From Collybiopsis luxurians FD-317 M1 (lineage: Eukaryota > Basidiomycota > Agaricomycetes > Agaricales > Omphalotaceae): a stretch of 16,627 nucleotides of DNA. The notes under the pieces were generated by a model, which worked only from the letters and a program-made list of their open reading frames with translations, had not been told where the DNA came from and did not search any database. Of the stretch, positions 9,711 through 16,627 are shown in pieces. Positions within the stretch are counted from its first letter, which is position 1, and each line of letters begins with the position of its first letter. Where the stretch lies: positions 33,173 to 49,799 of the forward strand of contig KN834806.1 in the NCBI GenBank assembly GCA_000827265.1, given 5' to 3'. Made by a program: the position numbers and the translations under genes.

Positions 9711-9768
9711 TACACATTGATTTAGTATTTTGTAGTTTTTTCTGTACGACCTTAGGATTGTACCATTT

Positions 9769-9798
9769 TTGTATTCTACTTGGTTTGTATTCTACTTG
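9769..9798. repeat. 14-bp direct repeat, 16-bp period
   Basis: TTGTATTCTACTTG occurs at 9769-9782 and again at 9785-9798, separated by two bases. It lies just downstream of the membrane-protein frame, in sequence that looks like a 3' untranslated or intergenic region. Confidence 0.85.
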
Positions 9799-10313
9799 TT
9801 ACTTTGTGACATCTGTTGTAGGAGCATTTGTTTCCTGTACAACCCTGTGCTGCTCTGTCTACTGCAGCTGGCACTCTCAACTGAACATAAAATTAATGAT
9901 CACAGTATATGTTAAGCCATGATCATCAAGCCAGAAGATTGAGCAATCGCAACAATGCCTTCATCAACATATCCTTACTTTGCCATATGTGAACTCCTAC
10001 AATCTAAATATATATTTGTGACCATTAAATAAAAACATGGAAAACAATACAAGTATTTCACAGAAGATTGACAGTTTTTCACATGCAGAGTAAGGAAACA
10101 GATGAGAGAACATTGAGCACATTCATGTCCAAGCAGCGATTGTACAAGAACTTGTCTGGAAAGGCAGACATATCACAGCTATTCATCTAGAGAAACTAAA
10201 ATTGAGCTGATGCCGAGCGTTCCATACATGATTTTGCTCGAGTCAGGTCATAAAATGCATTGGGTAGGAAATTGTATCAAGTTACAGTACTCTACTCTAT
10301 AGAGGTTCTCGAA
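9799..10313. other. AT-rich intergenic stretch
   Basis: No exon-like frame or repeat is evident. A polyadenylation-like ATTAAATAAAA is present on the plus strand near 10025, which could serve the plus-strand gene ending at about 9710. The minus-strand gene ends at its right boundary. Confidence 0.4.
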
Positions 10314-11215
10314 CTAAAACTGACCGGGTCCTAATGAGCTACTCCCCCATGCATTTATATCATGCTCAAATCCATACGTTTTGTGGTAGGAGTAAGTGTC
10401 CTGACTGCAGTGATCTTCCAGTGGAATATTGGAGCTGGAGTTGACAAGATGTGAGTAAACCTCCACTACAGGATACGACCATGAGCCTACATCCATGGTT
10501 GTACTATTTGTGGTTTGCTGCATGTCTCCTTGACCTACATATGAGTCAAGGAAATTGACAGCGCTGTCTGAGGAAGGCAGTGATAAAGTGATTTCGGAAA
10601 TCTAGATCATCATTGACTGTGGGTGCATCAAAGAAGCTGACACAGAACATACCTCTGAAATTTCCAGTTTCCTCTTTCCGGTGGAGGCAGATGGAGGAGA
10701 ATCCTGGAAATTATCTCGAGCTGCGGGTGTATTGAAAAAGCTGGTACAGAAGAAGGTAGGCGAAAGAGAATCCTGAAAAGTGTTAGAAAAAAAAAATCTG
10801 ATTGAGATGTTAAACATACATTTTGCATTGGTGGTGATTTCAGGGAGTGTAATTTGAAGCAGTGCAAGAAAGGTGATAAAGCAGGGGCTGAGATTTTTGG
10901 CCCTCTGATCAGCTGAAGTCTTCGTGTACAAACTAGGGGAATTGTATTGCAGAAATGCACATCAAAAAAGGCCTTAGAGGGATGAAAGTACTGCAGCATG
11001 GTACCTTTCTTAGTGGCCTTACATCTCTCGCGGGTATCAATATCATATGGCACACATCTACGCTTCTGTTGTTGGCAGGATTTACAAGCTGTAGAAGTAT
11101 CAATAGAATGAGCGAAACAAGATGCAGTCCTAGTCATACCTTGAGACAATCTTTGCGCATATTTTGGTCCACATTGAACAGACGATAGGTTGTCAATCTG
11201 GGAAGATGAAAGCAT
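10314..11215 (-). CDS. Hypothetical protein, possible Zn2Cys6-type regulator
   Basis: The 3' part is well supported. An exon ending GKRKLEISE stops at 10653, intron 10652-10602 (GTATGT..GATCTAG) is in phase 0, and the last exon 10601-10314 (ISEITLSLPSSDSAVNFLDS to GSSSLGPGQF, stop TAG) has no internal stop. Upstream, an intron with GTATGT donor and CTAACACTTTTCAG acceptor joins HSLKSPPMQN to DSLSPTFFCTS in the same frame. That upstream frame, near 11090-11030, contains ACKSCQQQKRRC then ERCK, matching the first half of a fungal Zn2Cys6 cluster (C-x2-C-x6-C), but the second Cys pair is missing or lies across an unresolved intron. The Ser/Thr/Asn-rich C-terminus suits a transcription regulator. 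A competing frame over 11215-11030 is coherent with an upstream exon, so the N-terminus is uncertain. This gene shows no CGA-to-TGA damage. Confidence 0.42.
10596..10775. repeat. Diverged tandem duplication inside the minus-strand gene
   Basis: Two units, 10596-10705 and 10706-10775, both start GGAAAT and end AGAATCCTG. They share a core: 10618-10647 (TGTGGGTGCATCAAAGAAGC..) and 10722-10751 (TGCGGGTGTATTGAAAAAGC..) match at 23 of 30 bases. The duplication spans an exon-intron boundary of the minus-strand gene: the copy at 10618-10647 is now inside the intron, while the copy at 10722-10751 is coding. Confidence 0.6.
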
Positions 11216-11520
11216 GTGTAAGAAGAGTGGTGAGCAAGCTTACAAAAAATTCTCCTTGGGCGTGACTTTATCCCAGCCATCAACATTGCTTAAGGTCAAC
11301 CACGCGTTGTCTTCAGCCTCTCATCCAGCACCCCTAGTTCTCTGTGTGAGTGCAAGAGACTGAAACTTGAAGAGTATATCAGGGTCCGTGAGTGCGCCGA
11401 TCCATCCTAAGCACTCATTGATTCAGAAATCTATCTGACAGACACTGTTCAAAAAAGGTGAGAAGGTGATCAACTTTCAGATAGATTCTTGACAATGATA
11501 GTGGGGACACCAGTCATCCA
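11216..11520 (-). pseudogene. Coding-like exon fragment of unknown family
   Basis: On the minus strand about 11450-11250 reads smoothly as INECLGWIGALTDPDILFKF, SLALTQRTRGAG, EAEDNAWLTLSNVDGWDKV and TPKENF. It is broken only by two TGA codons, near 11424 and 11321, that CGA would fix. It ends at a GTAAGC donor near 11253, and the intron closes at TCTTCCCAG near 11204. Splicing leads into LTTYRLFNVDQNMRKDCLK, a different frame from the Zn-cluster reading of the neighbouring gene. Either this is an older gene overlapped by the next, or a frameshift separates two parts of one gene. The family is not recognised. Confidence 0.33.
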
Positions 11521-11547
11521 TAGAGTGTTACAACCCCCACTCATTTC

Positions 11548-11760
11548 CCTTGCTGTGATGCAACTACAGCCCTTTTAACGCATGTACAGCGGATGAGGCG
11601 GATGCATTATTAGTGGATGGGTTCCCGAGGAGTGGTAATCAGTTCACCCACAATCGTTCTCAAGACAGCATGGAATTCTTACAATAAAATAGCTACAGAG
11701 CCCGGCAACCTCACACTGGAGTGGAGACACGGCACACAGGGCAAACGCATCACAGCAAGG
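11548..11760. repeat. 14-bp inverted repeat flanking about 185 bp
   Basis: CCTTGCTGTGATGC at 11548-11561 is exactly complementary to GCATCACAGCAAGG at 11747-11760. The right arm overlaps the start of the 127-bp tandem repeat. Weaker similarity (TAGAGTG, TTCC) continues outward, so the left arm looks like a partial inverted copy of that repeat unit. Confidence 0.6.
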
Positions 11761-12006
11761 AAGGCATCCTGCACTCTAACATGATCCAACACTCATTTTC
11801 AGTGCCTTCCTCTGGAACTTTTATATCCTACGAGCCTTTGGTATCCTTCTAATTGAGCGGGGTTAGTTCCAAGACCATGCAGCAATGAAGGCATCCTACA
11901 CTCTAACATGATCCATCACTCGTCGCTGAGGCCTTCCTCTGGGACTCCTATACCATACGAGCCTTTGGCATTCTTCTAATTGAGCGGCCATAGTTCCAAG
12001 GCCAGT
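11753..12006. repeat. 127-bp tandem duplication, two diverged copies
   Basis: Copy 1 is 11753-11879 and copy 2 is 11880-12006. They share long matches such as CAGCAAGGAAGGCATCCT / CAGCAATGAAGGCATCCT, CACTCTAACATGATCCA, CCTTCCTCTGG, TACGAGCCTTTGG and CTTCTAATTGAGCGG, with scattered substitutions. No frame is shared over both copies. It could be a duplicated promoter segment of the minus-strand genes or a remnant of a short non-autonomous element. Confidence 0.85.
11819..11825 (-). promoter_or_regulatory. Candidate TATA box on the minus strand
   Basis: The minus strand of repeat copy 1 contains GGATATAAAAGTTCC, a good TATAAAA core. The equivalent place in copy 2 reads GGTATAGGAGTCCC and has lost the match. 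It lies upstream of the minus-strand exon blocks at 11.5-10.3 kb. No transcription start can be shown. Confidence 0.22.
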
Positions 12007-12550
12007 ATCTTGACTTGGTTTCATTCAAATTCAAGGCTCCATGTTGCGGATGGGTTGAGTGCAGAGGTAGCCGGAGGGTGATTTTGAAGGTGTCAAGACA
12101 GCAATTTTGGCTGGGCTGTGAACATGGATTTATACTTACAACTCCTGCAGCTAGGGCCCTTCGCATTCGAGTTGAGTGTTCGCAGCGTCTGTGTTGTATG
12201 ACCGGAGAGTGGCTGCAAAGTGGAGTATCAGGATTGCATGCACCTTGGGAATATTTCTGAACCAAAGGTACAGCGAAATGAAGAGTGGGTAAGGACAGGT
12301 ATCATTCTGATTGATTTAAATAAATCTCTCCTGACATCTCTTGACGGTGTATGGTGAGGAGAATCTAAAGTTGAATATGATGAGGATTGGAGAAACTTCA
12401 TTTTGAGAACATAGCGAAAGAATTTTACAAAACTTTTGACTGCCCTTGAGAAGATTTATAAACCTTCCTTGAATTCCTAAATGGACGCACTCCGATGCCT
12501 CACAACTCGATGCTGATCTATTGGCATCATTTCATCCTCAGCCACCTTTC
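12007..12550. other. Intergenic stretch, nothing recognised
   Basis: A short Cys/Trp/Arg-rich plus-strand frame (12015-12260) has no family resemblance and is paralleled by an equally long minus-strand frame, so neither is called. The rest is AT-rich with dense stops. Confidence 0.4.
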
Positions 12551-12553
12551 TCA

Positions 12554-12895
12554 TTAAACCAACAATACAGGCACAAAATGTATTTCAAATTCTGTTACTG
12601 GTGTGTGCACTTTCCAATCTTCTATATCAGGACTTGAGGTGGGATCTTCTCGAGAAGATAATTCGGGACTACAATGCCAAAAAGCATCGACTTGGACGGA
12701 CAGGTAGCGCCACAGTTGAGCTGGGGAGGTTGCCAAGTAGGCAACAGAAGAGATGTAAGTTTTGCAGCAAAAGCGACTGAAGCCATGAAATGAGGGAGAT
12801 GCAGAAGGGAGAAGATGTGGGAGTAGGGTCTGCAAATGCGACCAACCACCAGCAATGTTGGTCAAGGGTTGTCCTAGGTCGTTGGCGCGCCTCAA
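12554..12895 (-). CDS. Hypothetical C-terminal reading frame, low support
   Basis: A minus-strand frame of 113 codons ends at TAA 12556-12554. Its second half (SPAQLWRYLSVQVDAFWH, SSREDPTSSPDIEDWK, VTEFEIHFVPVLLV) reads like ordinary protein. It sits in the most CpG-rich part of the window, so it has escaped the decay seen around it. No motif or membrane segment is recognised, another minus frame overlaps it, and no clear intron pair was found. It may be chance in G+C-richer DNA. Confidence 0.22.
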   Translation of the reverse strand: MRRANDLGQPLTNIAGGWSHLQTLLPHLLPSASPSFHGFSRFCCKTYISSVAYLATSPAQLWRYLSVQVDAFWHCSPELSSREDPTSSPDIEDWKVHTPVTEFEIHFVPVLLV

Positions 12896-13035
12896 AGAGT
12901 CATGTGGAGGCGGGATGGTCCTGGTTTCAGCACGGCAGATCAGTCACATGTGAGGGTAGGTGCACACACGCATTCTTCAGGCGGCCAAAAAATGAAGGAG
13001 CCAGGGCTCAGCTTGCACTGAGCGGCAGCGGATAG

Positions 13036-13860
13036 GAATATTGAGACTTCCGTTGTTCAGTGAAATGTAATTGGAAACAATTAACTTCCTGAGCTCATTG
13101 AAAACCTAAGATTCATATAACAATTGAAGTTCGGCATTTCTTCTCAAAAGGGAAACTTTGAACTTATCATTCCTTTTCTCAGCAGCAGAAGCTTGAAGCT
13201 TCTCGAGTAGTAAATTGTTTTTTTTCCTAAGTCAACAGGAATTTGAACATTCAATAATCTCTGGCAATCCTGAGTTTCCTCAAAGCTCTGAATTTTGTTC
13301 TTTCCTACCTATTTTCACATCAGGTGAAAACAAATAATCAGCGGTGTGTGTTCAGTTCAGCAATTGGAAGATTTTTGAGGTGCCTGAAGATTTTCCAAGT
13401 CTGTCATATCGGCAGGGTATCTTTATTATGAGATATATTTTTCACTGCTCCCTGTCTCCTTCAAGTTCACCTCATTGTTTTCACTCCCCATCTGCCCCAT
13501 CCTTTGGACTTAAACTCAGAGTAGTCAACATATTGCAAAGTTATCTATCTCCCCTCCCAGTTTCCCACAATCACAATGGTGTGGTAGTTGGAATGGAAGC
13601 GCAATCATGAGGAGGATCTGGACAATTAAAAGATTAGGTTTGGGGAATGTGCTTGGGAATGTATTGCAGTTTGCTAGCAGCCTGGGGGTCGAGGAACTGA
13701 GATCAGACAGGTGACAATTATCAGGTAAGGGTAATAATTACAAGTTTGAAGATGGGAAATGGCTGCCAATAGAGTGGGGAACATGCTCCACTATGTTGCA
13801 TTATGGATCATTGTCATGTAGGCAATGTGTAATACCATGAGGCTTGAACCTTCATTCCAG
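13036..13860. other. Upstream region of the NLR gene
   Basis: No exon is certain here. A GTAAGG donor-like site lies near 13723 and an acceptor-like TTCATTCCAG ends at 13860, so a 5' exon of the NLR may lie in this stretch. A pyrimidine-rich tract at about 13446-13500 and CTATCTCCCCTCCCAG near 13543-13560 resemble fungal promoter CT tracts preceding a transcription start. Confidence 0.35.
13187..13203. repeat. Perfect 17-bp palindrome with HindIII-like cores
   Basis: AGAAGCTT, a central G, then AAGCTTCT forms an exact inverted repeat with 8-bp arms about 650-750 bp upstream of the NLR coding exons. Possible regulator site or chance. Confidence 0.5.
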
Positions 13861-14601
13861 AAATGCCAGGGGGACATGTGTAAGGACTCCATCCATTCAG
13901 CACCAAGCTTTGCAAACCACTGGTGCTGTTGCAGAGATGAGCCTCAAGATTGTGAAGGAACTCTCTGAATTTATCCCTGTAGCTGGCAAGGGATTGGGTA
14001 TAGCACTTGGAGTAGTTTCCGAGTGTATTCAGATCTACCATGCAAGTATTTCTATGCAATAACTTCACATTTAGTTTTTACTGATATACATTTTGACATA
14101 TAAAGCAAGTAACAGACAACAAGGAAAAATTCAATGAACTGAGTGTAGAGTTATGCACCAAGCTTGCAGAAGTCAAGCAATATATGCAGCAGAGTAGATC
14201 TACTGAAATGAATCAAATTTTCCAAACCTTGGCTGAGTATGGATTTAGTTTCACCTTTGAAGGATATTCAACTTATAGTTATTTACAGGGAGTTGGGAAG
14301 AATTAGTAGCAAAGCTTCACCTCAGCAGAACAAAAATTGACTGGTTCAAGTTCTGGAGAGGACAGATAAAATTGTTTCCGTGGATAAGATTTCTCAAGAA
14401 ATCACAAGCTATTTTGAGGACATCAAAAATGCATTTGATGCTTGTCAGGTATGGATTGGAACTCATATGGCTCTCAATAAAAGTTTTAAGGTTGTGTAAT
14501 CTGCAGAGAAAGGTTTTATTCTGCATTGAAAGAAACACAAGTGATATCAGTCAGGAAGGTACAGGAATATGTTTGAATTTTAGGAAATTGAAAAAGTATA
14601 G

Positions 14602-15447
14602 GATATCTATTTGAAAAATTTAAACCCTTCCAAAGAAGCTTTCCATGACTATTGGGTGGGAAGGCCAGCATGTACCCCTGAAACAAGAGTTGAAATTCTG
14701 GAAAAGATCATGAAGTGTGCCAATACCATTTCAGAGAATCAAGTGTGTTGGATAGGTGGCATGGCTGGAACAGGAAAGAGCACCATCGCAAAATCATTAT
14801 GTGATGCATTTGAGCAAGAAAATCTTGCCAGTGCATTCTTTTGTTCCAGACCACTTGAAGGTTGTTGGGACCATACAAGAATCATTCCAACCATTGATTA
14901 TCAGCTTGCAAAATATTCTCGAACATTTGCTGAAGCTCTTACAAAGGAGCTAGAAAAGGATCAGGATCTTGCTGATAAAGACATTAAAAAACAAATGGAT
15001 CTGCTTCTAAAGAAGCCCTGGGAGGTCACTGCCCATAAATTGACTGCAGTGAATGCTATAGCAATCATTGATGCTTTGGATGAATGTGCAGATATCAAAC
15101 TATTGCTGGAGCCTTTGCTCAAAGCTATTCAGAATGATGGTTTGCTAGGGCTAAAATTTGTATTTACAAGCCGCCCAGACCAGCCTGTATATGAACATCT
15201 GATGAAGGCTGCTTATGATTCTAAAGTATTTCTGCACGAAGTAGAAAAGGACTTAGTGGAAAGTGACATTTCCAAGTTCCTCTCTGAAAAACTGGAAGAT
15301 TATGGCCTTGTTACACAAGAACACATTTTGCAGTTGACCACAATATCTGGGAAGCTATTTATATTTGCAGCAACTATTATAAAATGGATCACTGAAAGTC
15401 ATCTAGTTGGAGAAGAACAGCTGAAAGAAATTCTGAATTTGCAGTAG
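14602..15447 (+). CDS. NACHT ATPase segment of the NLR
   Basis: This open frame holds a complete NACHT core. CTPETRVEILEKI precedes the P-loop, as is usual in mushroom NLRs. Walker A is GGMAGTGKST at 14755-14784, and FFCSRPLEGC with RIIPTIDYQLAKYS follows, the standard block for the family. Walker B is IIDALDEC at 15064-15087 and the sensor-like FTSRP is at 15163-15177. KLFIFAATIIKWI matches the GNLFIYAAT block at the NACHT end. All ATP-binding residues are intact. The frame ends at TAG 15445-15447, after which the same frame continues with winged-helix-like sequence. As it stands it could yield a stand-alone NACHT protein of about 280 residues plus upstream exons. Confidence 0.85.
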   Translation, partial: DIYLKNLNPSKEAFHDYWVGRPACTPETRVEILEKIMKCANTISENQVCWIGGMAGTGKSTIAKSLCDAFEQENLASAFFCSRPLEGCWDHTRIIPTIDYQLAKYSRTFAEALTKELEKDQDLADKDIKKQMDLLLKKPWEVTAHKLTAVNAIAIIDALDECADIKLLLEPLLKAIQNDGLLGLKFVFTSRPDQPVYEHLMKAAYDSKVFLHEVEKDLVESDISKFLSEKLEDYGLVTQEHILQLTTISGKLFIFAATIIKWITESHLVGEEQLKEILNLQ

Positions 15448-16125
15448 GTTCCAGATATAAGCCACAAATTGGATGACTTATATAATGTTATCATTGACAA
15501 GGCTATAGCAAAAGTGTCAAATAAGGAGAGACTATGGATTGTGAGGGTGCTGCATTCCATAATCACTGTTAGAAATCCAATGCCTAGTGAGGTGATTGCT
15601 CAATTGACAGAGACAACCTGTCAGCAAGTGGATCAGCTCATTGCTGCTTTAGGATCAGTCCTATATGTAGGAAAATCAGATGAGGCTATTCATGTCTTTC
15701 ATGCTTCATTTTCTGACTTCTTATTGAAAGAGAAGCCAGGAGAACAGGACAAAGACTTGCAATGCAATTCATTGAATCAACACACCTTTCTAAGCCAGGC
15801 ATGTTTCAATATCATGGAGAAGGAGCTAAGATTGAATATGCTCAGCCTTCCATCCTCATTTTTGAAAGATCAGGAAATTGAAAATATTGAATCAGATGTG
15901 AATAACAAGATCCAGCAGGGCCTTGTGTATGCCTGCAAAAGCTGGGGATATCACTTGGAGAAATCAACAAAGGATGTAAAAGTTACAGCCATGGAGCAGT
16001 TTTTGAAAGAAAAGGTCTTTTACTGGATTGAAGCAATGAGTATTTTACATTTAGCAAGCCATAGAACAAGCATTAGGGAGGATGCACTGGTCCAATGTGG
16101 GGATATTCTTGAATTTGTTGAAAAG
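15448..16125 (+). pseudogene. NLR linker region downstream of the in-frame TAG
   Basis: The frame is continuous with the NACHT exon apart from the TAG. It encodes the helical region that joins NACHT to the WD40 propeller: DDLYNVIIDKAI, VLHSIITVRNPM, a VFHASFSDFLL block (the HASFPDFL motif common in these NLRs) and the CKSWGYHLEKS block (usually YACRYWADHL). It ends at a clean GTATGA donor at 16126. There is no CpG dinucleotide in the whole segment by eye count, and no further stop. Confidence 0.75.
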
Positions 16126-16182
16126 GTATGAATAAAGGCACAATTGTAACACAAGGCAAAAAATAGACTGACAAATTTGTAG

Positions 16183-16627
16183 ATTTCAAATGTTCCAGAG
16201 GAATTGCAGGACAATATTAACAATGTGAAGGCAGCAGTAGATACATTCCTGCTTAGCCCGGTGAATGGTATGACACCACACTGGTACCTAAGTATCTTAC
16301 CATTTTGGAAGAGAGACATTGCTGGAGCCCAACAGGGGCAGAAAATGGGAATGATTGTAAAAAGAAAGACAGAACAACAATATCTTGCTGGTTGGAACAC
16401 AGGGTCAGAAGTTTATGGGTTGGATATCTCTAAAGATGGAACTAAAATTGTAATTGGCAGTAAAGATACCACTGGCAGGATTTGGAATGCAAAAACTGGG
16501 AGTCCTATTGGAGAGCCTCTTCGAGGCCACACTGATTCAGTGCAGTCAGTGGCATTTTCTCCAGATGGAAGGAGAATTGTATCTGGTTCTGCTGACAAGA
16601 TAGTCAGGATCTGGAATGCAGAGACTG
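16183..16627 (+). CDS. First WD40 repeats of the NLR, partial at the right edge
   Basis: After intron 16126-16182 (GTATGA donor, AGACTGAC branch, TTTGTAG acceptor) the frame resumes in phase 0 and stays open to the last base. A linker (PFWKRDIAGAQQG) leads into WD40 units: one at about 16390-16490 (GLDISKDGTKIVIGSKD, GRIWNAKTG) and a canonical one from about 16522 (GHTDSVQSVAFSPDGRRIVS, RIWNAET). The propeller must continue beyond the window, since 7 or more repeats are typical. In this family WD40 repeats are often near-identical and change rapidly, serving as the ligand-sensing surface. Confidence 0.88.
   Translation, partial: MSNVPEELQDNINNVKAAVDTFLLSPVNGMTPHWYLSILPFWKRDIAGAQQGQKMGMIVKRKTEQQYLAGWNTGSEVYGLDISKDGTKIVIGSKDTTGRIWNAKTGSPIGEPLRGHTDSVQSVAFSPDGRRIVSGSADKIVRIWNAET

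Larger units (their letters stand above)
13861..16627 (+). pseudogene. NACHT-WD40 NLR (STAND ATPase), interrupted and cut by the window edge
   Basis: Exons: 13861-14045 (first ATG in frame at 13937, MSLKIVKELSEFIPVAGKG), 14116-14236, 14289-14448, 14602-16125 and 16183 to the edge. Introns: 14046-14115, 14237-14288, 14449-14601 (splicing unresolved) and 16126-16182. The N-terminal helical region has the hydrophobic helix usual in basidiomycete NLRs, followed by the NACHT NTPase, a helical linker and WD40 repeats. Fungal NLRs of this layout are thought to act in non-self recognition and programmed cell death as cytoplasmic ATP-driven switches. Breaks: TAG at 15445-15447 lies between NLQ and VPDISHKLDDLYN in one unbroken frame and cannot be removed by an intron. 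TGA at 14338-14340 is in frame unless a 45-nt intron 14306-14350 (GTAGCA..TTCAAG) is spliced. TAG at 14599 can be the acceptor itself. Either a pseudogene or a gene now making a truncated NACHT protein. Confidence 0.82.

Noticed and set aside
16020..16598. Two minus-strand frames at the right end
   Set aside because: They are antisense to the NLR linker and WD40 exon, whose protein signatures are unambiguous.
1..16627. Retroelement or canonical DNA transposon with reverse transcriptase, integrase or DDE motif
   Set aside because: No YxDD, integrase zinc motif, DDE spacing, KDZ signature or long terminal repeats could be found on either strand by eye.

Overview
The window reads as nuclear DNA of a filamentous basidiomycete, probably an agaricomycete. 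The reasons are many short introns (about 43-86 nt, GT..AG, often with CTAAC/CTGAC-like branch sites), a NACHT-WD40 NLR (STAND ATPase) gene of the type expanded in mushroom-forming fungi, and no bacterial signals. No prokaryotic operons, rRNA, tRNA, CRISPR array, integrase, reverse transcriptase or standard DDE transposase motif was seen. Most long open frames are shadows; the real signal is short exons that must be joined across introns.

Layout, left to right. 1-560: possible minus-strand exons leaving the left edge, then short repeats and a GATAAG cluster. 545-790: fragment with a protein-kinase-like glycine loop. 1326-3101 (minus): a five-exon Ulp1/C48-type cysteine peptidase gene whose His, Asp and Cys positions are still readable, broken by six in-frame stops and one frameshift. 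3102-6600: little that can be named, with coding-like scraps around 4.17-5.2 kb. 6602-8111 (plus): a decayed multi-exon gene of unknown family. About 9190-9720 (plus): a decayed gene with one transmembrane helix followed by a charged helical tail. 10314-11215 (minus): a better preserved gene with a Ser/Thr-rich C-terminus and a possible half Zn2Cys6 motif. 11.5-12.0 kb: a 127-bp tandem duplication plus a partial inverted copy. 12.5-13.0 kb: a CpG-rich patch with a hypothetical minus-strand reading frame. 13861 to the right edge (plus): an NLR with N-terminal helical region, NACHT ATPase and the first WD40 repeats, running off the window and carrying at least one in-frame stop.

The unifying observation is the type of damage. 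In the peptidase, the unknown 6.6-8.1 kb gene, the transmembrane gene and perhaps the NLR, internal stops are mostly TGA at places where CGA (Arg) would restore a natural frame. The NLR coding region is also almost free of CpG: by eye, 4 CpG in 14581-16140 and none in 15241-16140, against about 17 in 460 bp at 12601-13060. This is what methylated-CpG decay or a CpG-directed repeat-silencing mutation process would leave. I infer that much of the window is silenced, duplicated accessory sequence, with the 10.3-10.9 kb gene as a less damaged island.
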